Origin: Tigriopus japonicus
Lineage: Eukaryota; Arthropoda; Copepoda; Harpacticoida; Harpacticidae
DNA: 64,000 nt
Reading direction: 5' to 3'
Assembly: GCA_010645155.1 (NCBI GenBank)
Contig: JAAGOF010000243.1
Span: 625,942 to 689,941, forward strand
A model generated the notes under the pieces. That model worked only from the letters and a program-made list of their open reading frames with translations, ran no database searches and had not been told where the DNA came from. Made by a program: the position numbers and the translations under genes. Below, in pieces: positions 31,907-45,900 of this stretch. Within the stretch, counting starts at the first letter, position 1. Each line of letters begins with the position of its first letter.

Positions 31907-33951
31907 GCCAGAATCAAATCTACACAGAACAGAGAAAATTCATCTGCTTTAAAAGATGCAAGCTCAGGAAATGGTAAGACTAACACATCAAAACAGGTTC
32001 CTGACCGTCCGTCCGTCATTCCCTAAAGTAACTAGAAGCCCTGGTTAAGAACGCTAGAGACTCAAAATGAACAAATATCACCCTTGCCCCACTGGTTGAA
32101 ATGTCTATTTGAAGCTCAAATGAAGTGGCGTAGTGTTGCCATATTGTTTTTCAGGGCAGTGTTTGTTTTTGTATACTTTAAACAATCTTACATGCGTATC
32201 AAGAAAACAAGAGTTGTCCGCACAATGTTGCTTACTGCACCTTTGTTGTGATACTGTGGACATTTGTTTTATGCCACTCAGTTGAGCACACAATCCAGAG
32301 GTAGAGTTCAAGCCAACTAAAGAGTGTGAAGGAGCTGCCTTACCCTTATAAGAATGTGCTCTTCTTCATCAGTGTGTATGTAAGAGAACACGAGATGGAA
32401 GAAGAGCAAATGACAATCATTCCCATGGCACTTGTACCGTGAATGTGAGTGGCATTATTGGACTTGTGACACATACACTATAGGCTGTATCGATTTATTT
32501 ACTGTAGTGCAGTCAGTGGTGGATGTGCAGTGGTGGGTCAATTACTCAAAGAGACATAATTAGTCCAAAAAAGCATAGAAAATTGAAAAACTTCCATGTG
32601 TAAATTGAAAAAAATCATGAAAATAAAGAAGATGTTATTTTTAGTGAAAATTTAAAGTAATGATGAAAGGACTTTCAGAACAACTTCACCAAGAAAATCT
32701 TTTGAAATATAGTAGATGATGCAATTTGTAGAAGATTTCTAACGTTTTATTTTTTTTCTAGATCAAAAAAGTATTTTAACATGGGTTTCCACATTCTACA
32801 TTTCTATGAAATGTTCAAAGGAGATTTTGTTAAATTATTGGATTAGCAGAAACCTTTTTACGTGTATAAAATATTTTTGTTAACAAATTCAAAGTAATCA
32901 AACTGGAAAAACAATGTGTTAAAAATCACTTTTTTGCTTAATTGTCATTTATAACATCATTGATGATTGAAGTGACCCATTTTTTTTAGCAGAATGTGAT
33001 TTCAAATCAGTACAGGAGCTTTCAGTAGAGGTTGGCCAAAAGCGCTTTTGGCCAAAATTACGACCAAAATTTTGGTTTCGGTTATGCCTACCAAAACCGA
33101 AAGCAGATTCACTATAAAGGATGGAGTTTGACTTAGCAACAAAATCGAAATATTTTTTGGTCCAAAAACCTCTGAAATTCAAGTTCTCCGTTTTTTACAA
33201 AATTTGCAACTACCCTTCATCAAACACACGAGCAATTCAAATTTTTAAGGTGAATTTTATAATTTTGTTGTTAGCTGCTTCGGTTTTGGTTTCGGTTTTG
33301 GTTATGAAGCCTTTTGGTCCATCACAAGCTTTCAGCTTGCTTTTTACATTTTAATCATAATTTGAAGTATCATACTCCCCATGTCTGGCAATGATGCTAC
33401 ATCCATGACTAGTATTAAGTGTTAGATGAGGGAGACAAAATACAGGATGCTCTTTGAATGGCACATTTTGCTTCTGACTTTGGAACTATGCATGGCTAGG
33501 CTAACAAATGACAGAAAGCACAGGTTCAATGGATACAGTTTTATTTCAGAATCTGGATAATTTTTGTTTCAACATCAATCCCATGAGGAATAAAACATCA
33601 TTCATTTGGATGCAATATCGTTTAGCCACCAATCTGTCTGAATACTATTCTTGCGTATCAATTCTTGTTTTGGGCCAACCCATTTACATTTATGGTAGCA
33701 ACACTGACCTGACAGAAAGGAAAATTGAATTCACTACAGTGCAGCATGTTTAGTTATGCTGTTATTTTGACGTTTTCTTGGCAGCAGTAGCAGCTTGGTT
33801 TCAAAATACTATTCGCAGTCTTCCGCTCGATCGATCTGCTTTGGCGGAAGTATGAATTATTATGCTCATCACAGCTCACGAAACCTTGAATTAATGTTCA
33901 ACATCGTGCGGGAGATTATGTAGTTCTCTGCGGATCATTGACGGATTAGCA
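31907..33951. other. Intergenic region between NT5E start and MEC-2-like gene 3' end
   Basis: It holds the presumed promoter of the 5'-nucleotidase gene and the 3' untranslated region of the minus-strand stomatin gene. TTTATT at 33540-33545 could be that gene's AATAAA. Near 33040-33310 there are repeated GGTTTCGGTTTTGG-type tracts. No gene was recognised. Confidence 0.5.
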
Positions 33952-36900
33952 CTACTCAGCTTTGGGTTTCATGATGTGATTTAGAATGTCGATTGGCAAT
34001 GGAAAGACGATGGTCGAGTTTTTCTCGGCTGATATCGTGTTTAACGTCTGAAAAAGCAAGCAAATTTTTCTTTTTGCATTTTTCCTTGTCTAGGAACCAC
34101 AAGGTCGTTTTGGGATGAGAAAGGTTGTTTACCTGTAAGTAACGCAATTGTAACGCAGCAGGGGTATCAGCAATCACATTGGAAGCATCACGAAGAGCTC
34201 GACTAGCTTTTTGTTCACCCTCAGCGGCAATCACCTGCAATGAACAGAGTAGATTGATCATTAGAGGCCTTCTTTCATACTCAATCTTCATCTGAATAAA
34301 ACACATTCAGGAACTAGGCACCCTCATGTATAAACAAATGGGAAATTAGAAACATCTTAGCGGCTAGCCAATCAATAATGAGCTCCCAGGGGACGACGAA
34401 CTAAAGCTCTAGAAGGAAACGAAACTGTAGCCAGCAAGATATATATATCGACTGTTCGTCTGAGCTTTTCATTCAAGGACACGAGAACTCAATCTTCCAT
34501 TCCCAACCACATGAAGGATGGAACATGGAACATTCATCTTCCAGAATATAAGCGATCATAATTTCAATGCCTCATAATTGATATCAATTACGCACACTTA
34601 GGCCGTGACATTTTTAAGGCGATTTCAGGAAGGTTGGAAGTTCTTGATGGGGGTCTTAAAAGCGTGTCCAATGGTGGATCTTGATGACGTGAGTCTGATC
34701 TAAATGGGTGGTTTATCCGTCTGGTTTGTCTTGTGGTCCAAGCGTTCCATACGGTCCAAACTTGGGAATCATCGGGAAAAAGAACTTAGTGAAGAAGCGA
34801 GGGGATAAAAAGTTTCCCGGTGAAAGTTCTCACCCATTTCGAACAATCCCAGAAATTCTCCCGACTTTGAGTGGAAGGAGACGTTCCCAAAGATTTCCTG
34901 TCAAACTTGGCTCATTTGTCCTTGATAATGAATGAAAAGGGACTCTGTCTCGCCTATCTCATGCCTATTATTGCTCACACCCCTAATACTTCTATCAGTT
35001 TTCTTAAGCCATTCTTATTTCTTGCCATCTAAAATGGAATTTTTGCTAGCTATCAAGGCAAAGATGCAAAAACTTGATTAATTTTCGAACCCCCATTCTA
35101 GGATGACTTTTGGCATCCCTGGTCATCGTTACCATGTAAGTGAGCCTGATTTAAAAACTGATTCAATTTTAGTTCCATGGTATTGGCTATGAGCGAGAAC
35201 ATCCCTATTCCGATCGTGTCCCGAGGTTCGAGAGAGCCAAAGAAGGTCCATGTCTTAATTAGCAGCCTGTTAATGACTTCGGGAGTTGAAGCACGTAATC
35301 AACTATTAGTTCCACTGCATAATCACCAAGACTCTCATTCTACTTCTGAGGCCTCCCAAAAGATTTCGACCTTGGGCATTCGAAGGCTGGCATCAACCAG
35401 TAATGAAACATTGGCCTTCAATTAGTACATATTCTGAACTACTAGGGCCAAATTTAGAGAGACAGGGACTTCAAAAAAAACTAAGATAGATTGAAAAAAA
35501 TTGAACTTAAGTGTTGGTTTTCAATCACTTTTGGGAAAAAGAGGTTTCATGTTTCCCAATTTCATGGGCAACTTGGAAATAATTTTTCAATGAATTTCTC
35601 TCTGAGGTCAATTGAAACAAGGACTATCTTTTTCATAGCCTCCCTTTGATTCCAGTCGCCATTGAATCAATTCCAGGCCAATAATGGAGACTCCTATATC
35701 ATCGAGATGTCTTATTCATCCAAGTTCAATGCTTGTTCCTTTTCTTTCCATTCCTCGTTCAACGACAGATTTATGGAAAACCTCCACACATGGAGGGATA
35801 AAAACGAAGGTATTGGAACAAGAATGTGTACTCTGGTCACATACTTTACGATTGTTACTCGTTCTTGATCCAGGAAATGTCTTAAATCCCCATAATCTCA
35901 GAGAGCAAGGAGTTGTTGATAGCATTTCGAAATCATTGAATGCGGTTCTCGGAACACTAAAAACACTCTGAAAGCCTCAAAGGTCAGAGGAAAGGTCTCA
36001 AGAAAATTGGAAAATTTGATCACGTTTCCCCCCTGGGGCGGGAAAGTTACTTTTGAAGCGAGTCAACGGACACTTCACATTTCTGAGATATACAATCACA
36101 ACAATAATGTCAAGAAGACCTAGTTTTCGGGGGCTCCAATAACTTACTTTTGCTCTGGCCTCTCTGGCAGCCTCAGCTTCCGCTGCCATAGCTCTCTGAA
36201 GTTGAACTGGAAGTCGGACGTCTTTTCTGAAAATCAATAACCAGATAGATATTGAAACCATAGGTTGGTGGTTGGGTTGGTTGGTTGGTTGGTTGGGGGT
36301 GCTTCCGTTCCCGTCTCAACATATTTATCGAACAAACAATCCAGATGATCCCTCTGAATTATGGTTAGTTGGACGGGCGGAAACGAAGGAAGGCAAAGGA
36401 AGGGAGGGAGAATGTGTGGATTGTGACAAAAGGGAAGAAGAACTTACATCTCCACGCGTTCCACTTTAATACCCCAAGGCTCTGTAGCATCGTCCAAGGC
36501 AGCCTATAAGCAAAAGAAGGAACATAGGGGGATTTTTTCCCTTATTGAAATCAATCTCGGTTGTACTATACATTTGGATTTAGGCCATCAATTCAAATGC
36601 AAATGCCGTTTGAATTGAATGCTAAGCACGCTGTTGTGCGGGCATGAAATAAAAAATACCCCGTTGGACTACAACTACCGAGCAATAAAAACTTAAATTT
36701 GCAAGGTATGAACTAAAACAGAGTACGGTCATAAAGTGCGCCATCTAGTGGATTTCATGCGGCAACAGCTCCCTGTTCCCATGATACACATATCTTTGAA
36801 GATTGCAACGGTCAACCATCAGTTTTGGACAAACTGAAGTGCCTCAAATGTTGACTGAGTGTTGTTGATGAACCTGTGGTGGTTTTTGGTTAAATTATTG

Positions 36901-39900
36901 GTAAAATCCCTTTCCAATTGGCATGGAAACCTGACTACTGAAAAGGTAATTCAGGCATGATCTATGCCAAAATTCATCAGACTAACACTTAAGGTTTTAT
37001 TTGGAGTTCCACCATCAACATTTTAGCCACTTAAGTTTGTCCAAAAAAGATGAATGACCGTTGCATTTTCAAAAATATGTGTATCGTGGGAACTGCGAGC
37101 TGTTGCCGCATGAAATCCGCTAGATGGCGCACTTTATGACCGTACTCTGTTATGATAGTATGAACCACGAACCTGCATGGATCCTGAGATACTCTCTCGG
37201 TCACTGAGGATTTCGTGGAGATTCTTGGTTCCAAGAATATTCCGAAGAGTAGTTTGGGCTAAGAGCCGAGTTGAGTGGTGAGCGTTTTCGACATTGGCCA
37301 CGGAGACGGTAGCGTTAGACACCCTGTAGTAGACGACAGCATCCACAGAAACTGTCACGGAATCTTTGGTCAAGACCTGAAAATGAAGAGAGAGAGCGGA
37401 TACTGATACATTTTAACAATTTAAAGCGAGGATCACAGAAGATGAAAAGAAAACCTTTTTAAAAATTGTTTCTAGTTCATTTGACGGTTTGCAATACTCT
37501 TTGGCGTTTTGACGTTCAATGAAGGTTACGCTGCTGAAATAACAAGCCCATTTATTTTCCAAAAAAAATCAAGTTGATGAAAAAACAATTTGCCAATACA
37601 TTTTTCATCGTTTGAATTTATCATTGTTTTAGCTAAGTTAGTTTTTCAACTTGACTTCAATTTTCTTTCAATTTTTGTTTCAATTTTGAGCCTTCTGCGT
37701 GTCATGAATATACTTTTTTGTAAAAAATCCAATGGGGACATCCGTCTTTTTTGTTGTAAAAGATTCATTTGAGAGATGATTTATTTTTACTAGATAAAGT
37801 AAAAAAATTAGATAACTATTTTCTCGATGCGATGTTCTTCTACTTACGTATGTCAGACTTGGGCTATGATGTGTTGACACGTTTTATTCAAAACAGTCTT
37901 TAAAATATGTTTGTTGAGGGAAGATACATAAATGCAGAAATTCGAAACAACACACGAGTGACAGTTCATAAGGTCTGCCTCTTGTCATATCGTACCTTCT
38001 TTCTGATAATAGTCTCGGTTTACGAGTTAATTGAAAACTGAAACATGCAAATTACTGTATACAGTACATGTACAAAAAGATTCCAACGGTTGCCAAAGTT
38101 TACATTTTTTCGCGAATGTATTCTCAGAGAGCGGAAGTCTTTTTCTCACCGTTATCACGTTCTGCACGTTCTTCTCCATTCTCAATCTTGGGTAACAACT
38201 ACTAATGAATAATTTAGTGACAACTTGTCCATGTCAGTCTTCATCATTTTGTGAAGGTTCCTTTGTCACAATCAAAAAATGAGCCTCCCAAAAATCGCAA
38301 CACTAACTCACTTCCAATCCAGATCAATCAAGGTGCCTCTTCTGCTTTGGAATGCCAAACTGACTCGCAAATTTAGCACTTTTTACCGATGGCACTTTTG
38401 CTGACAGGCACCAATCGATTTCGTGTCGACAATATGTCACGACTTGGTCGAAACTTGATGGATGGATCGATTGTTGGATAGATAGTAGATAGATGGACAG
38501 ACGGTTGGCAGTGGGGAAAAAGTGTGTTTTTGGGGTGGGTGGATGATCAGGGGGGATGGTTCAATGATGAAAAGATGGACGGAAAGCCAAGTCAGCCTTA
38601 ATGAGGCTCTATCTCTTTACCCTCATAACAACGAGGGTTGTTTCTGGGTTGCAATTCGGCATTTTTTGTGGAGGAATGCACACTATGGGTCTCTCTCCAT
38701 ATTAGGGATGCACGTGCCGTTTCTTAGGTAAATTAATAATTGAGTTAAAGAAATAAAGGAGGGTGACATCCCTGACATACCTCCGTGAAAATGCACATAA
38801 ATAATGCGCTTTGGATCCGATGGAAAACAAACAACCGTAACGAGTCATTTGCTATACTCCTCTTGTATATTTAGTAGTATGTATATCAACTAGCCTATTA
38901 GCGTAGTATCATTCTATCAAATATGTCATGGTCAAAGGTAAATGAAAAGAAGGAGCCCCTTTAGGGCTGTGAGAAATAACCAATTATCACCTCATTGTTA
39001 TTCGTGCAAACCTATTTTCTTTTCTGCTATCTATTCCAAATTAGACGAGTCTGCATATTCATTGGAAGGGTACTCTTCTCTTTATGTGTTTGAAGAGAGC
39101 CCTTTTCTACTCATGATTGGTTTTGGTATTCACCTACTTTGCCTTCATAATTTTAATGGTGGCAAAAAAGGTCAAATGTAAAGGTCCGATTAAAGACACA
39201 TCTCCTTACACTTGATGTTAAATTCATATTTTCGTTGTTATACACATGTTTATGTAAAAACACTGTATGTAGATTAAAAGACTATTTGAGTTTTAACAAC
39301 AAAAGAAGTATTCCGTTGGGCGTTTTTTTCAACACTGTAAGATTTCAAAAGTAATTTTTTTGTTGTGATGGAAATGGTACCAGGAGTGTTCCAAGCCAAA
39401 AAAATGAGTTCGATTTTCACCACTAAAACATTAGGAGCGAGCTTGGAATTTCTTTTCGAATTAAAAATCTCAGGTCCAAGAAAAAATATCTTTGTAAGTC
39501 ACGCAAAGTTTTCAGACGTTTCATAGTGTAGCGTCAGCTGACGCGTGCAAAGAGTGAGGACAAGCTGTTTTCAGCCCTCTAGATTTTCGGCTCGACGGCG
39601 AAACACCCTTTTTCTCTTAACTCTGCCTCCTACTAGAGGGCTGTTAGCCCCTTACCTTCCACTATTTACAATACAATTGTGAGGGAGGAAAAGCTTGTAC
39701 TTTCAGGAAGTACCTCGCATCTTGGTGTTCTTGTCTTCGCGTGAAGGTTCTTTAGTTAAAGCAAGTCTTTGGGCGATGGTGTGTGTTTTATTTTTACATT
39801 AGCTACGTTCTCAATCAAATATGCTCGATATGTGGCCTGACTTGAAAACCCAGAGGATGCGTGTTTTTTTTTTTCTTTTCATTTCATCGAAAATTTGTTC

Positions 39901-42900
39901 TACGATTCATTCAGGAAACATGCCTTGACTTAGTTCCACCTTATTTTTTGAAGAGTCAACTTGTCACGCATTTCAATCATAAATTCTTCATTGCGTTTTA
40001 ACATTTATCGGCAAAATAATCTTTGATATTTTTGAAAGCACGTGGGCATATCTTTTGCATGGTTGCTCTTGCTTTCAATATGTCAAAAGGGCCCTAATTA
40101 CAAACAGGACTTGCACCGTTAAGGGGTCACTTAATTTAAATACGAATAATAATTGAAATTCAAATCAAAACATGAACAACACCATAAACTACTTTTCAAC
40201 TTGGTTATCTCGTACACATGAAGGTGTTGTTATCACATAAACTTTCTGGTATGAACTCAAATTTCGCTTTAAGAACAAAAAATCAAAATACCTGGCCACG
40301 TTGTTCCGAATGGCTTCTTAGGTTTGAATCTAAATACACAAAAAAATCATAGAATTTTTTGGACCCAAAATTCAATGGGGAACGATTTTACTATTATTGG
40401 ATTATATAAGTTTAGGTCCAAGGAAAAGTTATATACCTAAAAACCTATTAATTGCAAAAAAATTGATAAACTATTTAATCCATATTTAGAGACCATTTAG
40501 TTACTTGCTGAATTCAAATTAAATTAAAATCAGCAGCTGAGTTATTTGACTTTGAATGGTCTATTTTTAACCATAAAAGCCAAAAAACGCTCCAGTTATA
40601 TCAAAAAACAAATTCCCAAAGATTTCATTTAGCTTTTCAATATCGCAAAAATAAGTGAAATTGTTTGAGTTTTGGAGCTTATGTCACAATGACTCAAAAA
40701 TAATATAACCAATGCAACACAGTCAACGGCCCTGTTTTGCCGCTAGTGGTATGATTTAAAACACTCGCTCAAAGCAACCTTTATTTGTCCATATTGTTCT
40801 CCGTTATCAAATATCAAACATGTGCCCTAAGTATTCTAACCAACTTGTCAGTGAAACTTGTGTAGAGTACTATCAATTCTCTATTTAGTGAACACCCTGT
40901 GAAATGAACATCTCCTAAAGCAGAACATCATGGTTGAACCCAATTTTCTAGCACATTAAAGTACCTCTATTAAGTGCACATGGAAGATTTTTTTCCTTCC
41001 GTCAGTAAACATGAGCCTCTCCTTTTTCGCTCATTGATAGGAATACATGTGAAAAATAAGAAATATTTATTCAAACCCCTTCAACATATTCTTAACACTA
41101 TTTGACACATTTTAGCGTCTTACATTTTGTGGCATTTTCATTCTGTTCCATAGGACGTCGTAACTTTTTCGTTAGTTAAAAACTTAGTCGTTGGCTCTGA
41201 GCTCATGCGAATATTTTCTTCTGAATAAACTTCTGACTTCTGAAACAACCCTATTTAAAATTTCAAAAGAAAGTTAGTCCAACAATGCAACAAAAATTGA
41301 CTGCCAATTAACATGTTGGTCTTGAATTACCATTAAAACCAGTGAACAAGAAGGATTGCTTTTCAGTTTGCGCCAATATCTGTCAAATCAAGGCCCCTTT
41401 TTGTCTTTCTGATTCTTTGTATTTAATGGAGAGTTTATTGTACGTCCAAATTGCAAAAATTTAGAGCCAAACGTCAAAACTATCACAAAATGTGGAGGGG
41501 AAAAAATTGGTTTGGTATTTTACCACATCCCTTGATCTCCAAAACAAATATCATTTGATTTACCTTCCCACTAATGTTCAAATGAGTGCATTTTTAACCT
41601 TTTCCACTGGAATTTCTGCACATTTTGTTTTTAGGTATTCTCCACCATTTTCAAAAGCTCCTTATTATTATTATTGCGCGATATTGGTTGATTTTTCTTG
41701 CACTCACGGAGCTTCTCCATTCATTGCACAGTCTGCGATCAGCCAAGAGGTTAAAGAACCGAATCATGTCAGAAGAATTGTACATGACTTCACATCTAGC
41801 ACACCACTCACTTAGGTATTCCAATGGTTCCCTTCCACTATTAATAGATAACATAGCTCCAACGACTCAGGGAGTTGGGTGGTTGGCATGCTCATAATCA
41901 TACCTTCACCCTTTGGCTTCTTCTTTTGGTTCCCTTTCACATGCGTTCCTTTTCCGTGTTTCCCTGCCTACTTAGATACAAACAGGGAAGTGATAAAACT
42001 CCCACGAGAATCAACCCCCTCCAGTCGATCCATTCTTCCATCAGACCACTAGCAATCAAGGTTTCACTCCCAATGCAAACCTGCTCCATCAGCGAGAAAA
42101 AAGCTTTTTGCAGGCTCCTTTTCCTCGAGCGTGCCAAATGCAATAGATTAAACTAATAGAACACATCCAAGATGGAAACCACGAGGTGTCGATTCATTGG
42201 TTCCCGTGAGACTTTGGATCCAAACCAAAGTGAAGGCCATAAAAGTTTCGAGAAAGGACAAATAATTGATATCGATCGGTCGCATGTATTGTGATAAAAC
42301 AAGATTTATTTCTTTTATCCGTTACTTCTTTGGGTTGCTGGAGGATCACATGGTAGGGTTTATCGACTAAGGACTTGTTTTTGAATGGACGGATTATGAT
42401 CCTTTTTATTAATGCGAAACTTACTTTACGGAAAAAACATTATGTTATGGCCCACTTCACTTTCAATTTTCAAACTTTTTGCAAGTCTCTTTTATGCAAT
42501 ATGTATTCTTTCACGCTCTTCTTAGTAAGACGTCCTACGACCCCCCCAAAAACCTTTATATCAAAACAAGATACTGATTAAGGTGCAGTTACAGGACAAG
42601 TTTAATATCGCAGTTCGAAATAAATTTTGAAGGCAGAGATACAAAATTTCGATTGGCTTGTAAGGGGTCTCCACAAAAGGTTGCAGAGGTTGGTTGTTTC
42701 ATCTAAATTTTATGATGTCGAGGTTCTTCCCGATCAGCGATATAAAAAGTTTCGCTTAACGGCACCTTTATATGCCATATTTGTTCTCAATTGTCGCATA
42801 TATCTTGCAAAAAGAAAGCACTCCTGATCCATTGTTGATACAAATCCATTTCCCCTCTTCTGTCACTTCGTGGAAATAACTACATTGCAGTCCTTGAAGA

Positions 42901-45900
42901 TCGAACATTGAATCGAGTTTTGAATGAGGTTCATTGTGGAATTGGCCTTGGAAATTATTTGATTCAATTTATGGCAGAACTGACGTTCCCATCATTACTA
43001 AAATTGCTCGTGAACTGAATAATTCCCACTTCAACAGTATGTTTTCGAACTTTTGCTCGAAAGGGTGAATGTTTTGCTAGCTCTATTTGATTGGTCATGT
43101 TTTGGTGGAATCTAAATGCCCATTTATTCTCCATTGAGTCCATTTCCAAATTGCTAGCCAAATACACGCTTTACTGACGAAACTCAATGACGAAAAGGGG
43201 CTTTCCAAACCAAGCTTTTTACACGAAACCACGACACTTTTCCGAATTAGAGCCCATATTTTCCTCAAAATGATTAAAAGCGACAATGTTCAATTTCAAC
43301 TGAAACTAGCTTCAGTTTTTGAATGGGAAACACGGTTTTCGGTCTCATTTTGAAAACCAAAGACAAAAGGTTTCATATGAAATATTTCTCATTTTATATG
43401 ACTGAATAGAACTTGAAAGAGTAAAACACATTCATCCAGTGACAATGATTAGGATCAAGTTTCGGGTCTCGAATTTGTCCTTTGTTTTTAATCTAGGTGG
43501 ACTAAACGTCTGAATAATGTTAGAACGTCGGTCATTTCACAACATCATAATCTAAAAGTGTTTCTGAAAAACATTACTGGAAGCACCAACATATTTTTTT
43601 GCCATTAAATATGTGAATCACAAAAAATGTCATTGACAGACTTTGTGAGAAAATAAACTTTGGCAAGGAACTAGCTTTGACAGGTAAATAACCTCGCAAG
43701 GAATGCAAAAATCTAGAAAAAATGACTGGAAAGCTGATAGAAAACATTATTATTATTATATCTACAGATTAATCAAAGCATCTGTTGCTTCTAGAACCTT
43801 TTAAATGGCGAAAGGTATTCTAACTCCGATCGAGCCCAAGAAGTTTAATCAAAGACTAGGATTCGTGACTTGAAAGGCCATTCATCCATTCAATTCCAAT
43901 AACTATGGAAGTCTCCAAATCTAGGTCATTGACCCTATCAGTATATTCATTTCTTTTCTAAGACATTGGCAAACATCATTTCCGGTTACCCGTTCGATCT
44001 TCAACAAATAACACTAATCGGGTTAACATGACTTTATTTAAAGTTGAAGAGCACGATTAAAATTCTTCAAAAAAACACAAATAGGAAGTGTGTAATGAAT
44101 AAAATTGATTAAAATGTCAAAATCTGAGCTGGTAATAGGTTAGTTGTTGAGAGCTTTTGTAAGTATAGTTGAAAAATAACTATTCTCAAGCAAAGGCTGT
44201 GTGCATAAGGTGCGTTTTTGGGACTGACAAACACAACTTATGTACTGAGACTTTATGTAACTTTATTTTATGTAATATAATGGCATGGTTATTTCTGCCC
44301 CTAATTACTAATTGCCATGCTTCTACTATACTCCCAAATGTGTTCGCTAACTGACCTAGCATCTTGAACAAAGCAACAGGCATGGCGTTCAATAAGGTCG
44401 CACTCAGCTCCAAGAGAGCCCAGTTCCAACCAGCCTTGGCAAATAAAGAAAGCCCGAAACTTTCACCTTCGGCAGATGTAAAAGGTGACGTCTTTGAAAC
44501 ACATTGGTTACGAGAACAATTTTCCTTTATCTCCCAGATTAATGAATAATGCATTGAGGGGATCTAAATGGTCCTCAAAGGCCCACTTTTAAAAAGAACG
44601 GATTGAACCTCGATGCTGAATGCACCGATTTCCTCCGGCTTTCTCTTTTGGATTACCCACTTCAGAACTGTACGTTCTATCTAAGGCAGCTGATGCGATG
44701 CCCGCGCTTCAGTGTCAGGATAAACAAACGTCCATTCAAGGCCAGCGTTCCAATGAAGAGAGATTTCAGGCGATGCAACTTACCTCTTGAGGTGGAACAC
44801 TCAAAGTGATTGTACGGAGATCAACTTTTTGATACGATTCGATGCAAGGTAGGACAAAGAAGATACCTGAAATTTAAGCACATAGGAGGAATTATTGCCA
44901 ATGAGAGTTTTCAGTGTTGGAAGGCAGCAGAGCGGAGTCTCCTCAAAGGATGTCGAAGTTGGTCCAAAAGGATTCCATTCAACTCCCTTTGAAGTTATTT
45001 AATTGCACAAACTACGTAGAAGTTCAAGGAGCTGGATTACTGATTCAGGAAATATAGTTCAAAATGCCTTTGGCCGTAGTCATCAGGATTCATTAGACGA
45101 AATTTGAATGCGTAGTTGAAAAAGCTGAAAACGTTTGGTCGTCATAGACATTGTTTTAATGCCATTGGAACAAAAGTGTTGTTGCAAATATTTCCAGATG
45201 TGAAAATGCTAGTCGCAAGGAGAACATGTTCCACGTTAGGGGAGGAAGTAATATGAGCGTTTTCCATTGGACAACCCAATACGTCATTGTATTCCTGCTG
45301 ATAGAGCACGCAAAAACCAATACTAAGTGAGACAAACTTCCACTCAAACTTGTCCATAACCTAGCATACTGAAACCAACCACCTGAGGAGCTTTCTTTTC
45401 ATTCAAATATGCATGTCGGGTACTTTCAAAGGACGCCCTCAAGGTCATTAACTGTACAACCTTGAGTTTGCCTCTAGGCTATCCTTAAGGTGTCTCCTCA
45501 GCAACACGCCTAACAATTACTAGGTGTCTCAAAATACCGCTGAAAAATAGCAGCTTTTCCACAGCAAAGGTCATCCCAACATACTTTTCGAACCTTGGGT
45601 CGCACTCCTGACCTGTAATCTAATGCTGAAATCTAGGTCAAAGAAACCATTGCTGTGAAGGCCAAAAATCAGGGATCAACGCTTGGTGGTCACTTTAAAA
45701 AAAACAAAGACCGCGTGGCTCATTGAATATGACAAACCCTGTAGCTTTCATTGAGGTTGTGTTAACCGGCAAATACCGATATTTGGATAAACTAATTACT
45801 ACAGTGTTTTATTCCTGGTGAAGGGGGCGCTTCTCTCAATAATTCGTGCTTCGTTAATAACTAAACGATTGACGGAACTAGTCGAGTCTGAAAGGTAAGC

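Noticed and set aside
34439..34452. GATATATATATC palindrome as a regulatory site
   Set aside because: Simple AT alternation expected by chance in AT-rich introns.
44186..44554. 122-codon minus frame and the overlapping 61-codon plus frame
   Set aside because: They lie in a stomatin intron next to exon 4 but have no family resemblance and no in-phase splice sites.
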